A stretch of DNA of 64,000 nt from a virus: the IMG/VR virus record IMGVR_UViG_3300044800_000271, positions 1 to 64,000 of that record. One strand, given 5' to 3'. Below, in pieces: positions 17,083 through 26,203 of the stretch; the first letter of the stretch is position 1, and each line of letters starts with the position of its first letter. The notes under the pieces were generated by a model. The model saw only the letters and a list, made by a program, of their open reading frames with translations. It was not told the origin of the DNA and did no database searches. The position numbers and the translations under genes are program-made.

Positions 17083-17806
17083 TATTACAGTCGCAATTTC
17101 GAGCTTCTGTCGCTGGGGCTATCTCGTTGAATGCCTCAAGCAGATCAAGGAACACCTACCAGAATGTCCAGTCATCGTGGCGGATGATTCCTTCGATGAT
17201 CGATGCGCCACCATAGCTGGTCCAAGCTGTATACGCCTTGCGCCGGATTCGGGGCTCACAGTCAAACGCTGCCGCATAGTCGAGGCGACAACGACACCCT
17301 ACATGCTTCTATTCTGCGATGACTTTGCTGCGAACACCAAGGGATACAGGGACAAATTGACCGAAGCTGTGGATTTGCTGGACACGCACTCAGAGATTGA
17401 TTTGGTGGGTGGTCGCGTAGACAACAATCCCTATGAAGCCAATCTTGTGCACGACGCAGAAAAAAATGTGATCCGCGAAATTCGCTTGGTGCCTGACGGA
17501 TCGCCATATCAACGATGTGACCTCGTAGTGAATCATTTCATAGCACGGGTATCCGTGCTGTTGGAGGTGCCCTGGGATACCGACGTTGTGAAAATCGGGG
17601 GAGAACATGGGCAATTCTTCTGGCATCGCAAGAAAGCTGACAAGGTCACGGTTTGGCTTCCGGGCTGGAACATCAATACGCTCTCTCTTGGTTACGGACC
17701 TGAGGTGCAAGACCCAAGATACAACGGCTTCCGCAGGCGTGCTTTCACCATGGGGCACACGATTATGCTGAGAAAAGAAGGAATCAAGGATTGGATAGGA
17801 GCCTAA
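17069..17806 (+). CDS. GT-A glycosyltransferase (GT2/GT12-like)
   Basis: A 245-residue GT-A-fold enzyme: N-terminal VAISSFCRWGYLVECLKQI, the SGLTVKRCRIVEATTTPY segment, then LLFCDDF as the DxD-like metal site near residue 88. GGEHGQFFWHRKKA near residue 175 corresponds to the acidic catalytic region. The arrangement recalls beta-1,4-N-acetylgalactosaminyltransferases (GT12), but donor and linkage cannot be read. ATG 17069 follows CGGAGAA and lies within the end of the endonuclease gene, restoring coupling across that insertion. The next gene starts immediately after its stop. Confidence 0.75.
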   Translation: MPLSDITVAISSFCRWGYLVECLKQIKEHLPECPVIVADDSFDDRCATIAGPSCIRLAPDSGLTVKRCRIVEATTTPYMLLFCDDFAANTKGYRDKLTEAVDLLDTHSEIDLVGGRVDNNPYEANLVHDAEKNVIREIRLVPDGSPYQRCDLVVNHFIARVSVLLEVPWDTDVVKIGGEHGQFFWHRKKADKVTVWLPGWNINTLSLGYGPEVQDPRYNGFRRRAFTMGHTIMLRKEGIKDWIGA

Positions 17807-18511
17807 ATGAAAGCGCTTATCGGAGTCATGTCCTGCGAACGAGACTCGGCCAACGGCTGCCACGATGCCATCCGGCGCACGTGGGTGACCCGCATGGTAC
17901 CGGGGGAACTTGACTACAAGATTTTCGTCGGGCAGGGCGACCGTGCTCTTGCCCCGGATGAGGAGCGGGTGGACGTTCCGGACGGCCAGCCATGGCTGCC
18001 TGAAAAGGTGCAGGAGATGCGAAAATGGGCGCTTGAACACGGGTACGAGTTCATGTTCAAGGCTGACCGCGATACATACCTCTCGCCGAGGCGATTGATC
18101 GCCAGCGGCTTCGAGAAATTCGACTACGTCGGGCACTTCCCGATGCACCCGCAGGAGGGCTTCATACCCGTGGTGGGGGATTGCCGGGGCTTCTACACGT
18201 ACGCCTCCGGGGGCTGCGGGTACTGGCAGAGCAAGCGGGCGATGGAGGCCATGCTCGCCGCGCCGCTCGATGAAAAGCGGCTCGACAACAAGGGCATCCC
18301 GGCCGAGGACCTCTGGGTTCCCAACGTGCTCTTTCCGCTCGGCATCCTCGGCTACCACAATCCGAGATACCACTTCAAGGGGGATCGGCTGCAACTGTAC
18401 GGCTATGACGGCATAACGGTGCATCTCTCCAAACGGACCGGCTCCTACGAGCCAAGCTGGATGGATGCGGCCCATGCAATTTCACTGCGAGACTGCGGCG
18501 ACACGCTATGA
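17807..18511 (+). CDS. GT31-like glycosyltransferase, copy 1
   Basis: A 234-residue protein with the GT31 (Galactosyl_T) pattern: N-terminal strand ALIGVMSCERD, RRTWV near residue 25, the DxD metal motif in KADRDTYLSP near residue 86, the acceptor loop GGCGYWQSKRAME near 140 and AEDLWVPNVLF with the catalytic acidic pair near 166. GT31 enzymes are inverting beta-1,3-galactosyl- or N-acetylglucosaminyltransferases, mostly known from eukaryotes; here it acts presumably in the cytosol since no membrane anchor is present. One of five paralogues in this cluster. Its stop overlaps the start of copy 2 by four bases. Confidence 0.75.
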   Translation: MKALIGVMSCERDSANGCHDAIRRTWVTRMVPGELDYKIFVGQGDRALAPDEERVDVPDGQPWLPEKVQEMRKWALEHGYEFMFKADRDTYLSPRRLIASGFEKFDYVGHFPMHPQEGFIPVVGDCRGFYTYASGGCGYWQSKRAMEAMLAAPLDEKRLDNKGIPAEDLWVPNVLFPLGILGYHNPRYHFKGDRLQLYGYDGITVHLSKRTGSYEPSWMDAAHAISLRDCGDTL

Positions 18512-19191
18512 GGCTCCTGATCGCAATCAAAAGCTGCGAACGCGACATGCTGAACGGCTGCCACACGGCTATCCGCGAGACATGGGGAAAGGATTTTCCC
18601 CCCAATGTTGACGTGCGATTTTTTGTCGGCAACGGGAGCGCGTCATTAAAAAGCGACGAGGTCCGGCTTGCCGTTGGAGATGACCTAACGGCCCTTCCCT
18701 CGAAAGCCCGTGAAATGGCGGGATGGACGGTTGAAAACGGATATGACCCCGCATTCTTTTGCGATGTGGACACATTTGTCAAGCCCGAGCGACTCCTCTC
18801 GTGCGGTTTTGAGGGTTACGACTATTTCGGATATTTCGGGAATGGGTTCCCTCCGGGTGTTCAAATCCCGACATTTGGCGACCACAGGCTCGGCGACATA
18901 GCGGTTTGGGCTTACGCTTCGGGAGGGGCGGGCTATTTCCTGTCCCGCCGTGCGGCCGAAGTGATTTCCAAGATGGTGCCAGCGCACTATGCGGAAGATG
19001 TTAGCGTGGGCCACGCTCTCGGACCGCTTATCGCGGCGGGCCAACTGACGGGATTCGCCTCCCAGCAATTCGACAATTATGTGGTTTGGCACCACTGCAC
19101 TTGGGGCAAGACACGCTATACATGGCCGAACAGCGTGGGATTCAATCCGGCTTGGATGTACGAAAGCTACAGGAAAGGACAGGGGGTCTAA
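18508..19191 (+). CDS. GT31-like glycosyltransferase, copy 2
   Basis: A 227-residue paralogue of copy 1. The same landmarks are visible: LLIAIKSCERDMLNGCHTAI, RETWG, a metal motif CDVDTFVKPERLL near residue 88, ASGGAGYFLSRRAAE near 145 and YAEDVSVGHALGPL near 165. The acceptor-side C-terminal half differs from copy 1, suggesting a different acceptor. It overlaps copy 1 by four bases and ends one base into the fucosyltransferase start, so the three genes form one coupled unit. Confidence 0.75.
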   Translation: MRLLIAIKSCERDMLNGCHTAIRETWGKDFPPNVDVRFFVGNGSASLKSDEVRLAVGDDLTALPSKAREMAGWTVENGYDPAFFCDVDTFVKPERLLSCGFEGYDYFGYFGNGFPPGVQIPTFGDHRLGDIAVWAYASGGAGYFLSRRAAEVISKMVPAHYAEDVSVGHALGPLIAAGQLTGFASQQFDNYVVWHHCTWGKTRYTWPNSVGFNPAWMYESYRKGQGV

Positions 19192-19973
19192 TGGTTGTGC
19201 GGCTCCATGGTGGCTTGGCAAACCAGATGTTTCAATACGCTTTTGGTGAGTCGGTCGGCGCTGTCCGGAAGGAAGAGGTTTTCTATAATCGCATCGGCCC
19301 GGAAAGGCTTGACGTTTTCAACATAAAGCCCATCAAGTTTGCTCCGGAATCGGGTCCTCTTTTCGGGGACATCAGTTGCTATGATGAAAAAGTCTACAGC
19401 GCTCCGAACGGCACGTCGTTCGTCGGATGCTGGCAGACCGAGAAGTATTTTGACGAGAACATGGTTCGCCGGGAATTGTCGTTTAAGAACAAGCCGTCTG
19501 AGGAATCCCAAAAAACGGCGGACACCATCGTGGCTGCTGGTGCGACGAGCGCGTTCCTTCATGTCCGCAGGGGAGACTATGTCTTTGACTACAATCAAAG
19601 GTTTCACGGCATGCCAACGATGCGTTATTACAACGAGGCCGTCGAACGCATCCGCGCACGCCACAAAGATGCGCGTTTCTGGGTCTTTTCTGACGATCCC
19701 GATTGGTGCCTTGCCAATTTTCCGAGCGATTTCACGGTCGTGGGCCACAATAAGATCATCAGCCGGGACATCCCCGGACGGGAACACGAGGACATCTGGC
19801 TCATGAGCCTGTGCCATCACGGCACTATAGCGAATAGCTCATTCTCGTGGTGGGGCGCTTGGTTTGGCACGCAACCGGACAAACTTATATTTGCCCCCAA
19901 GCAATGGTTTATAGCCACCCATGTAGGCAGCAGTGACATCGTTCCTGAAAGGTGGACCAAACTTGACAACTGA
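19191..19973 (+). CDS. GT11 alpha-1,2-fucosyltransferase family enzyme
   Basis: A 260-residue GT11 enzyme. Motifs in order: GGLANQMFQYAFG at residues 6-18, the donor-binding HVRRGDY near 124 and SSFSWWGAWFG near 216, all hallmarks of inverting alpha-1,2-fucosyltransferases that use GDP-fucose. The length is near that of bacterial relatives. A Gmd/Fcl pair capable of making GDP-fucose lies 3.5-7 kb downstream in the same cluster. Given the GDP-heptose genes nearby, a GDP-6-deoxyheptose donor is also possible. ATG 19191 abuts the previous stop; longer in-frame starts lie inside the GT31 gene. Confidence 0.87.
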   Translation: MVVRLHGGLANQMFQYAFGESVGAVRKEEVFYNRIGPERLDVFNIKPIKFAPESGPLFGDISCYDEKVYSAPNGTSFVGCWQTEKYFDENMVRRELSFKNKPSEESQKTADTIVAAGATSAFLHVRRGDYVFDYNQRFHGMPTMRYYNEAVERIRARHKDARFWVFSDDPDWCLANFPSDFTVVGHNKIISRDIPGREHEDIWLMSLCHHGTIANSSFSWWGAWFGTQPDKLIFAPKQWFIATHVGSSDIVPERWTKLDN

Positions 19974-20835
19974 TCTCATCATCGGAATGGCATCCGGGTA
20001 CAACTGGGATATGCTGTACCCGTTTGTAGTGTCCCTGCGAAGAACGGGCTATACTGGGCGCTGCGTTCTAGTTTTTGGCACCGCAACCGTAGCTGAAAAT
20101 AACCCAAAACACAAAGCAGCCAACGAAGACCCCTCCCTGTTGCTGGAAAAACTAGCCGAATATGGTATTGAGACGCTAGACATCGGATCATTCGATGAAC
20201 ATCCGAATGTGTTTCGCTTCAAAGTTATATCGGAGTATATCAAGGGCGCAAAAGACCTGCGCTACGTTCTAACCGCCGACACGAGAGACATCGTATTCCA
20301 GTCTAATCCGTTCGATTGGCTAGCACGGAACCTCGGCAGCAGCAAATTGGTAGTCGTGTCCGAAGCCATACAACTCAAACGCTGTTGGCCGTGGAGGGCT
20401 ATTACTCTTGAGGCTTTCGGTCATGACGTTTACTACTCCATGGAAGAAACTGAAATCTGTAATGCTGGAGTCATCGCAGGTACTCCTGAAGACGTAAGCG
20501 AACTACTTCTTGGGGTTTACAAAATGTCCAACACAGATATGCGGCTCAAACGCTTCAAGGTCAGCTATGATGACATGCCGTCTGACCAAGCGGCTATGAA
20601 CATCATCATCCGAAAGGAGCCTTGGGCGTCTAAAACAAAAATTGCCACTGTCTGGGATGGCTTTGTTTTCGGGGCTCACCATCTCAACAACATATCGGGC
20701 TTGTCGTACAGGATGGAGGGTTCGTCTAACTACTGCTTTCAACTTCATGAAGCATCAAGTCCGGTTACAATTCTCCATCAGTACGACGGAGTAAAAGAGT
20801 GGCAAGAAGCTATACGGAAAAAATTCAATGGATAA
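19963..20835 (+). CDS. glycosyltransferase-like protein, GT-A fold (GT8-like)
   Basis: A 290-residue protein. IIGMASGYNWDMLYPFVVSL opens like a GT-A transferase. LTADTRDIVFQSNPF near residue 103 carries a D-x-x-D metal site as in GT8-related enzymes, NAGVIAG near 167 and SDQAAMN near 207 match the second half of that fold. TTG 19963 is preferred over GTG 19933 because AAAGGTGG precedes it at good spacing; it overlaps the fucosyltransferase end by 11 bases. Donor and acceptor unknown. It is less GC-rich than the GT31 genes, hinting at a separate origin within the cluster. Confidence 0.65.
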   Translation: MTTDLIIGMASGYNWDMLYPFVVSLRRTGYTGRCVLVFGTATVAENNPKHKAANEDPSLLLEKLAEYGIETLDIGSFDEHPNVFRFKVISEYIKGAKDLRYVLTADTRDIVFQSNPFDWLARNLGSSKLVVVSEAIQLKRCWPWRAITLEAFGHDVYYSMEETEICNAGVIAGTPEDVSELLLGVYKMSNTDMRLKRFKVSYDDMPSDQAAMNIIIRKEPWASKTKIATVWDGFVFGAHHLNNISGLSYRMEGSSNYCFQLHEASSPVTILHQYDGVKEWQEAIRKKFNG

Positions 20836-21559
20836 GTCCACAGAAAAGATACTGAAACTCGTCTCGGAAAAAGACTGGACCGACTACTGTGTGATGAGGC
20901 AAAGGTGGTATGACGACGGTCGAGAAGACACACTCAGGATAGACTATCTCCTCGACGCTGACAGCGTTGTATTTGACGTTGGCGCGTACCAAGGGGGGTG
21001 GACAGCAGACCTATTGAAACGATGCGGCGTCATCCCCGCTGCCGTGTACTTGTTTGAGCCGGTTTTTGAGTTTCATCAGACGGCGAGCAAAAGATTTGAG
21101 AACACGCCGCAAATTAAGGTATTGAATTTTGCTCTTTCTGACAGAGACGGTGAGGCTTTTATAGACGTTGACGGGGGGAGTTCAAGCCTTCATCTTTCAG
21201 GTGAAACTCTTACAAAAACTCAGGATATTGTGGGGTTTATTCAACAGGAGAGGTTGGCAAAGATTGATCTAATCGTAGATGATGGCTCTCATAACCCTGT
21301 TCATCAAGTCCTGACAATTAAAATGTTGTTTCCGTTGCTCGGTCCAAAAGGCATTTATATCTGCGAAGACATCCGTCAGGATGGGGGATGCGATCCCGCC
21401 TCTATCCGAAACAGTCTCACAGAATCCGGTTACAAGTTTGAGATGAAGGAATTCCGAGCCAAACCAGAATTTGCAGATTTAAGCAAACCAGCCGACACTA
21501 TGTGGATAGTGCTCCGGGCGGAAGAAAACGTCAAAAAGTTTAGGGGGGACAAATGTTAA
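20828..21559 (+). CDS. FkbM-type SAM methyltransferase, apparently chimeric
   Basis: A 243-residue class I methyltransferase. The first part (VVFDVGAYQGGWTADLLKRC, YLFEPVFEFHQ, LNFALSDRDGEAF) is the FkbM pattern, usually sugar O-methylation. Where FkbM proteins continue with KID-x-I-K-I-D-x-E-G, this one reads KIDLIVDDGSHNPVHQVLTI, then LFPLLGPKGIYICEDIR. That ending is typical of a different methyltransferase branch in which DGSH binds metal or substrate. The two halves look spliced by recombination. It probably methylates a glycan made by neighbouring enzymes. It overlaps both neighbours by seven to eight bases. Confidence 0.72.
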   Translation: MDKSTEKILKLVSEKDWTDYCVMRQRWYDDGREDTLRIDYLLDADSVVFDVGAYQGGWTADLLKRCGVIPAAVYLFEPVFEFHQTASKRFENTPQIKVLNFALSDRDGEAFIDVDGGSSSLHLSGETLTKTQDIVGFIQQERLAKIDLIVDDGSHNPVHQVLTIKMLFPLLGPKGIYICEDIRQDGGCDPASIRNSLTESGYKFEMKEFRAKPEFADLSKPADTMWIVLRAEENVKKFRGDKC

Positions 21560-22146
21560 CTGATGCTCAAATTAGTGAAATCTTGAAGGGCGAAGCGCCA
21601 CCAGAGGCTTACAAGCATGCGACGCTTATAGAGTATGGCAAACGGTTTCAGTTGGATTTACTCATTGAAACCGGGACGCACTTAGGCGACGGGGTCGAGG
21701 CAACGAAGAGGCACTTCTCTGAGGTGTACTCTATCGAGGTCGGCCCGACTTACTTCAAGAACGCAGAGAAGAGATTTGAAAACGACACCAATGTTCACAT
21801 CTTGTTGGGTCACAGCATAGATGTCCTGAGACGACTCCTGCCGACCCTCACCAAGAAGCCGTTGTTTTACCTTGACGCACATTTCCGATGGGACTTGACC
21901 ACCCCAGCCAATTTGGATTGTGATCACAGCCCGGTCAAGGGGGAGCTAAACACAATCTTCACTCTGTGCCCTGACAGCGTCATCATTATAGACGACGCTC
22001 GGCTATTCAACGGCGGGAATGTCGGATGTGCTTGCTCGCCAGCACTTGGAGAATTGGAGCGTCTCGTTGCGGAAAAGAAGCCCGATTGGGTATTCGAAAT
22101 TGAGCGTGACATGATGCGCCTTCATCCGCGACAAGAGGGCAAGTGA
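21553..22146 (+). CDS. class I SAM-dependent methyltransferase-like protein
   Basis: A 197-residue Rossmann methyltransferase-like protein. LLIETGTHLGDGVEATKRHF holds the glycine-rich SAM site near residue 36, VYSIEVG gives the acidic residue that binds the ribose, and FYLDAHFRWD and SVIIIDDARLF are later strands. The pattern is common in sugar-cluster methyltransferases. Second of three consecutive methyltransferase genes; it overlaps the preceding gene by seven bases and the next by four. Substrate inferred to be a glycan residue. Confidence 0.7.
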   Translation: MLTDAQISEILKGEAPPEAYKHATLIEYGKRFQLDLLIETGTHLGDGVEATKRHFSEVYSIEVGPTYFKNAEKRFENDTNVHILLGHSIDVLRRLLPTLTKKPLFYLDAHFRWDLTTPANLDCDHSPVKGELNTIFTLCPDSVIIIDDARLFNGGNVGCACSPALGELERLVAEKKPDWVFEIERDMMRLHPRQEGK

Positions 22147-22721
22147 TGGATTTCATTTCATATAGTCAAATAGGGCAAGACACATTCGTTTATGACCAGT
22201 TGGTGAAGCCCTTCAACAACCTGTTGGGAACTTTTCTTGACATCGGGTGTAGCGACGGCGTTGCGATCAACAACACTCTAGCGTTGGAGAGGTTGGGGTG
22301 GCGGGGACTTCTCGTTGATATTGATCCCGAGGCGATCAAGAAGTGCAAAATCAACCGGACGAGCCCCGCTATCTTGGGCGACGCAATGACAATGGATTGG
22401 TCTGCGGTCTGCGAAGAGTACTGCCTCGGAAAATCCATTGACTACCTGTCGCTGGACATCGACGACTTAGCCATTCCGGGTACAGATTGGGCTGTCCATG
22501 CCCCCCGCTGGGCCGCTATGGTTTTATCCGTGCTGGAGAATCTTCTGGCTTCGGGATTCTCGTTCCACGCCATAACTTGCGAGCATAACGGATATCTAGA
22601 CGGCGGCGAGGGTAAAGCAGCCATGCAGGAGCTTCTGAAAGCGAATTCTTACAGGTTGTTTGCGGAAGGCACATATCCCCCTTCTGGGTGGTCACAAGAT
22701 GATTTCTGGCTCAAATTATAG
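22143..22721 (+). CDS. FkbM-like methyltransferase
   Basis: A 192-residue protein with the N-terminal [10 protein letters not shown] box typical of the FkbM branch, then [17 protein letters not shown] as the SAM-binding loop, [12 protein letters not shown], and YLSLDIDD at the position of the catalytic/ribose strand. FkbM enzymes O-methylate sugars or polyketides. Third of the methyltransferase set, followed after 19 bases by the nucleotide-sugar dehydratase gene. Length is short but all core strands appear present. Confidence 0.75.
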   Translation: MMDFISYSQIGQDTFVYDQLVKPFNNLLGTFLDIGCSDGVAINNTLALERLGWRGLLVDIDPEAIKKCKINRTSPAILGDAMTMDWSAVCEEYCLGKSIDYLSLDIDDLAIPGTDWAVHAPRWAAMVLSVLENLLASGFSFHAITCEHNGYLDGGEGKAAMQELLKANSYRLFAEGTYPPSGWSQDDFWLKL

Positions 22722-22740
22722 CCACTCAAGAGTGGAAAAA

Positions 22741-23727
22741 ATGAAAAAAGCACTCATCACAGGTATCACCGGGCAGGACGGATCGTATCTGGCGGAACTC
22801 CTGCTGGAGAAGGGCTACGAGGTCCACGGCATCATCCGCCGCTCCAGCAGCTTCAACACAGGCCGGATAAACCACATCTTCGACCGCCTGCACCTGCACC
22901 ACAACGACTTGACCGATGGCAGCGCCCTAAGCCGCCTCATGGGGGAGGTCAAACCAGACGAGGTTTACAACTTGGGGGCGCAGAGCCACGTGCGCGTCAG
23001 CTTCGACATTCCCGAGTACACCGCCGACGCGGACGCCCTCGGGACGCTCAGGCTCCTTGAGGCGGTCAAGGCGCAGTGCCCGGAGTCCAAGTTTTACCAA
23101 GCGTCGTCCAGCGAGATGTACGGAAAGGTGCTGGAAATCCCCCAGACCGAAAAGACGCCGTTCTACCCCCGGAGCCCCTATGGCATAGCCAAGCTCTTTT
23201 CGTACTGGACGGTGGTGAATTACCGCGAGATGGGCATGTTCGCCTGCAACGGCATCCTGTTCAACCATGAGTCTCCCCGCAGGGGCGAGACTTTCGTGTC
23301 GCGCAAGATCACCAAGGCCGCCACTAGGATACGGCTGGGGCTGCAAGACGAACTCCTGCTCGGCAATCTGGACGCCAAGCGCGACTGGGGATACGCCAAG
23401 GAGTACGTGGAGGCCATGTGGCTCATGCTCCAACAGGGCACCCCGGAGGACTTTGTCATCGCCACGGGCGAGACGCACACCATACGGGAGTTCTTGGATG
23501 AGGCGTTCGGATACCTCGAAATGGACTGGACAAAATATGTGGGGATCGACCCCAAGTACTACCGCCCCACGGAGGTAGACCTCCTGCTGGGCGACGCAAT
23601 GAAGGCAAAGACAGTATTGGGTTGGGTGCCCCAAACCAAATTCCGCAGCCTAGTGCGCTTGATGGTGGACTCGGATTTGGTCGATGCCCGCGGGGAGAGG
23701 AACCATGAAAATTCTATTCGCCGTTAA
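22741..23727 (+). CDS. gmd: GDP-mannose 4,6-dehydratase family enzyme
   Basis: A 328-residue extended short-chain dehydrogenase/reductase. NAD(P)-binding [10 protein letters not shown] starts at residue 8, the catalytic SSSEMYG is near 122 and YGIAK (Tyr and Lys) near 147; [10 protein letters not shown] and [10 protein letters not shown] are hallmark Gmd strings. It converts GDP-mannose to GDP-4-keto-6-deoxymannose. The same sequence family includes GDP-heptose 4,6-dehydratases (WcbK/DmhA type), a real alternative because GDP-heptose genes lie in this cluster. ATG 22741 gives the exact family start. Its end overlaps the next gene by 23 bases. Confidence 0.9.
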   Translation: MKKALITGITGQDGSYLAELLLEKGYEVHGIIRRSSSFNTGRINHIFDRLHLHHNDLTDGSALSRLMGEVKPDEVYNLGAQSHVRVSFDIPEYTADADALGTLRLLEAVKAQCPESKFYQASSSEMYGKVLEIPQTEKTPFYPRSPYGIAKLFSYWTVVNYREMGMFACNGILFNHESPRRGETFVSRKITKAATRIRLGLQDELLLGNLDAKRDWGYAKEYVEAMWLMLQQGTPEDFVIATGETHTIREFLDEAFGYLEMDWTKYVGIDPKYYRPTEVDLLLGDAMKAKTVLGWVPQTKFRSLVRLMVDSDLVDARGERNHENSIRR

Positions 23728-24415
23728 TTCTTGGGATGTGGCCGCCAAACACGGTTTCCACCAAGTGATTCGCGATACTTGGGGCGGGGATGTCACCCCC
23801 GCCGACCTGCGTTTCTTCATGCCCCGAGTGTCGGATCAGCGGTCGCTGCCGGATGAAGTCTTCGTTGACGTGTCAAGAGACTACGATTGCATTTGTCGCG
23901 AAGTTCAAGAAGTCCTTCGTTGGTCCGTTCGGGAAGGATACGACTTCACCATTTTGCTTAGTACCGACTCGTTTCTGATCCCCCAGAAAGTCTTGGCGTG
24001 CGGCTTCGAGAAATATGACTACTCGGGCGACTTCGCGTTTAATGAGACTGTTCCTTTCGGCGAGGTTATGGGGGATACTGTAAACTGCACTTTCAATACA
24101 CAGGAAGGTTACAGGGTACATCGACACCTTTATAATTGGGCTGGTGCCGGGCCTGCGCGAATACTGTCCAGAAAAGCAACCGCCGTGGTTGCCGAAAGGA
24201 CGAAAGAGGCGGAGTACTGGTACGCCGCCGACGACATTATGATCGGACAAATACTAGGGCCGCTCATTAAAAAGGGTGAAATTACCGCTTGGCGCATTCC
24301 CAACTATAACGGCGAAATGGTTTGGCACTACAAGAACTATCCGGAGAACCAGAATACTCCTTACAGCCCATCCACGGGGTGGATGCAAAGGATGTACACA
24401 GAGCACCGGACTTAG
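23705..24415 (+). CDS. GT31-like glycosyltransferase, copy 3
   Basis: A 236-residue diverged paralogue: [42 protein letters not shown] near residue 145 and [15 protein letters not shown] near 173 follow the GT31 plan. At the metal site the usual D-x-D reads [10 protein letters not shown], keeping only one Asp, so activity or metal use may differ. ATG 23705 lies inside the end of the gmd gene. The C-terminus contains Tyr/Pro/Asn-rich sequence around [15 protein letters not shown]. Confidence 0.68.
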   Translation: MKILFAVNSWDVAAKHGFHQVIRDTWGGDVTPADLRFFMPRVSDQRSLPDEVFVDVSRDYDCICREVQEVLRWSVREGYDFTILLSTDSFLIPQKVLACGFEKYDYSGDFAFNETVPFGEVMGDTVNCTFNTQEGYRVHRHLYNWAGAGPARILSRKATAVVAERTKEAEYWYAADDIMIGQILGPLIKKGEITAWRIPNYNGEMVWHYKNYPENQNTPYSPSTGWMQRMYTEHRT

Positions 24416-24428
24416 TGGGGGGTTTACT

Positions 24429-25100
24429 ATGATTTCGCTTTTACATACAACTGTTAGACCGAACGCTTGGAAGACCGCGGCCGACAATTGGTTTCAAAAC
24501 TGCGACCATTCAGGGAACGTAGAGTACGTGCTTGTGCCTGAGAAAAAGCAATTTCCAAGTTTGAGCAATCTGGGGGTTCCGTTCGAGCACCAAGTTGTTG
24601 AGTACAACGGAAACAATCCAACCCCCGTAGGAGGATACAATTTTGCTGCTCAAATTTCTCATGGGGAAGTCCTTGTTCTTGTTGCGGATGATTTCTATTC
24701 CGCACCCCACTGGGACACCAACCTTCTCAATTTGCTAAACGGTAAGCTCGATCAGGAAGTTGCTGTTTGGGCAAACACAAACATGCCTTCTTTTGATCCG
24801 TACTTCATTTCGTTTCCGATTATCACTCGACCGTATTACAAGCGGTATGGCTACTTGTTTTGCCCTGAATATACGTCTTGTTATGCCGACGTGGAATTCT
24901 ATGAAGTCACCGAACTAGATAAAATAGAGATCATTGATGCTCGTAACGTTTTGATGTTCCAACACCTTCGTGGGGGCATAGGCGGCGCATTTCGCGACGA
25001 CGAGGATTATATGAAGCACGGGGGACCCGGAGACCGTAGTGGAGACCTTTACTCTAAACGCAAAGCGGCTGGATTTCCGCGAGAAGTGTTACCACAATGA
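24429..25100 (+). CDS. GT2-like glycosyltransferase
   Basis: A 223-residue GT-A-like protein: ISLLHTTVRPNAWKTAADNW at the N-terminus, GGYNFAAQISHGEVLVLVAD near residue 68, where family 2 enzymes have N-x-A-x-x-x-A-x-G, and a metal site ADDFYS near 87. The C-terminal part (MFQHLRGGIGGAFRDDEDY) may correspond to the catalytic region. ATG 24429 follows a GGGGGG run. It overlaps the next gene by four bases. Sugar specificity unknown. Confidence 0.68.
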   Translation: MISLLHTTVRPNAWKTAADNWFQNCDHSGNVEYVLVPEKKQFPSLSNLGVPFEHQVVEYNGNNPTPVGGYNFAAQISHGEVLVLVADDFYSAPHWDTNLLNLLNGKLDQEVAVWANTNMPSFDPYFISFPIITRPYYKRYGYLFCPEYTSCYADVEFYEVTELDKIEIIDARNVLMFQHLRGGIGGAFRDDEDYMKHGGPGDRSGDLYSKRKAAGFPREVLPQ

Positions 25101-26203
25101 AAGCCACAATCGTTACCACCACCGTCAATATCCCGTCCTTTTTGGGGGGGTACCAGAAAAACGCCAACCAATTCGGGCAGGATGTGAACTTTATTGTTGT
25201 TGGAGATTACAAGAGCGCGGCGAGAACAGCGGAGTACTGCGCCACGATTCCAAACTGTCTATATCTCGATCTGCCAAGTCAGCGGGATTATCTGACACGA
25301 TTCCCGACGCTGCGAGAGCATTTGCCGATCAACTCCGTGGAACGTCGAAACGTGGGTATGATGTTGGCGTACACGACTGGCGCAGATGTAATTATTACGC
25401 TTGACGATGACAATTTAGCAACCGACCAAGACGCTATCGGTCACCACAGAATAGTGGGGACAACAGTGACGCTTCCAACGTACGGCTCTAGCTCCGGATG
25501 GTTCAATGTTTGTTCGTTCCTGAAAGAAGAGAGCGATGTCGAGTTTTATCACCGCGGGTACTCCCCCAAGAATCGGTGGGCAGATTCTTTCGTGACCATG
25601 CAACCCGAACGCCGTAAAGTTGTTGTCAACGCAGGTTTTTGGTTGGACGATCCGGACGTGGACGCCACAACTAGACTGGAAAGAAAAGTCCGGGTTACCG
25701 GATATAAATCAGGTTGGCCGGGTACTATCGCCTTGGCCCGCGGGACTTGGACGCCGTTTGATTGTCAGAACACCGCGTTGACCCGCGAGATCATCCCGGC
25801 TTACTTTTTGAGCCCGTATATTGGTCGGCACTCCGACATCTTCGCTAGCTATGTTATCAATCGGCTTGCAGAACACTTCAATCACGCCATCGCGTTCGGA
25901 GACCCTTGGGTTTTACATGACCGCCATTCACACAATCTATGGAAGGATTTGGATGTAGAACGCGAAGGCATGCAATTGACGGACGGCTTCTGCGATGCCC
26001 TGCGAAAGATTGATATTGCCGCAGACGGCTACCACCAAGGATTCGGGGAAATAATATCCGGATTGAATGCTTGGGCGCGATCTGAAACTCAGCAGAGAAT
26101 CGTTGAAGGTATGCGTCTCTGGCACGGGGCATTCGAAGTATTGGAGGGCACGATGAAAGAGGCACCCATCACTGACATCATCAGCGGGGAGACCAAAGAA
26201 TGA
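25097..26203 (+). CDS. GT75/reversibly-glycosylated-polypeptide-like protein
   Basis: A 368-residue protein with a GT-A core: IVTTTVNIPSFLGG start, RRNVGMMLAYTTGADVIITL followed by DDDN as the metal site near residue 95, and NAGFWLDDPDVDATTRLER near 180. The last resembles the G-x-W-L-x-x-P-D-x-D-A signature of plant reversibly glycosylated polypeptides and related bacterial transferases. Known GT75 proteins interconvert UDP-arabinose ring forms or transfer sugars. The C-terminal 100 residues are helical. It overlaps the preceding and following genes by four bases each, in line with a coupled operon. Confidence 0.62.
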   Translation: MKATIVTTTVNIPSFLGGYQKNANQFGQDVNFIVVGDYKSAARTAEYCATIPNCLYLDLPSQRDYLTRFPTLREHLPINSVERRNVGMMLAYTTGADVIITLDDDNLATDQDAIGHHRIVGTTVTLPTYGSSSGWFNVCSFLKEESDVEFYHRGYSPKNRWADSFVTMQPERRKVVVNAGFWLDDPDVDATTRLERKVRVTGYKSGWPGTIALARGTWTPFDCQNTALTREIIPAYFLSPYIGRHSDIFASYVINRLAEHFNHAIAFGDPWVLHDRHSHNLWKDLDVEREGMQLTDGFCDALRKIDIAADGYHQGFGEIISGLNAWARSETQQRIVEGMRLWHGAFEVLEGTMKEAPITDIISGETKE

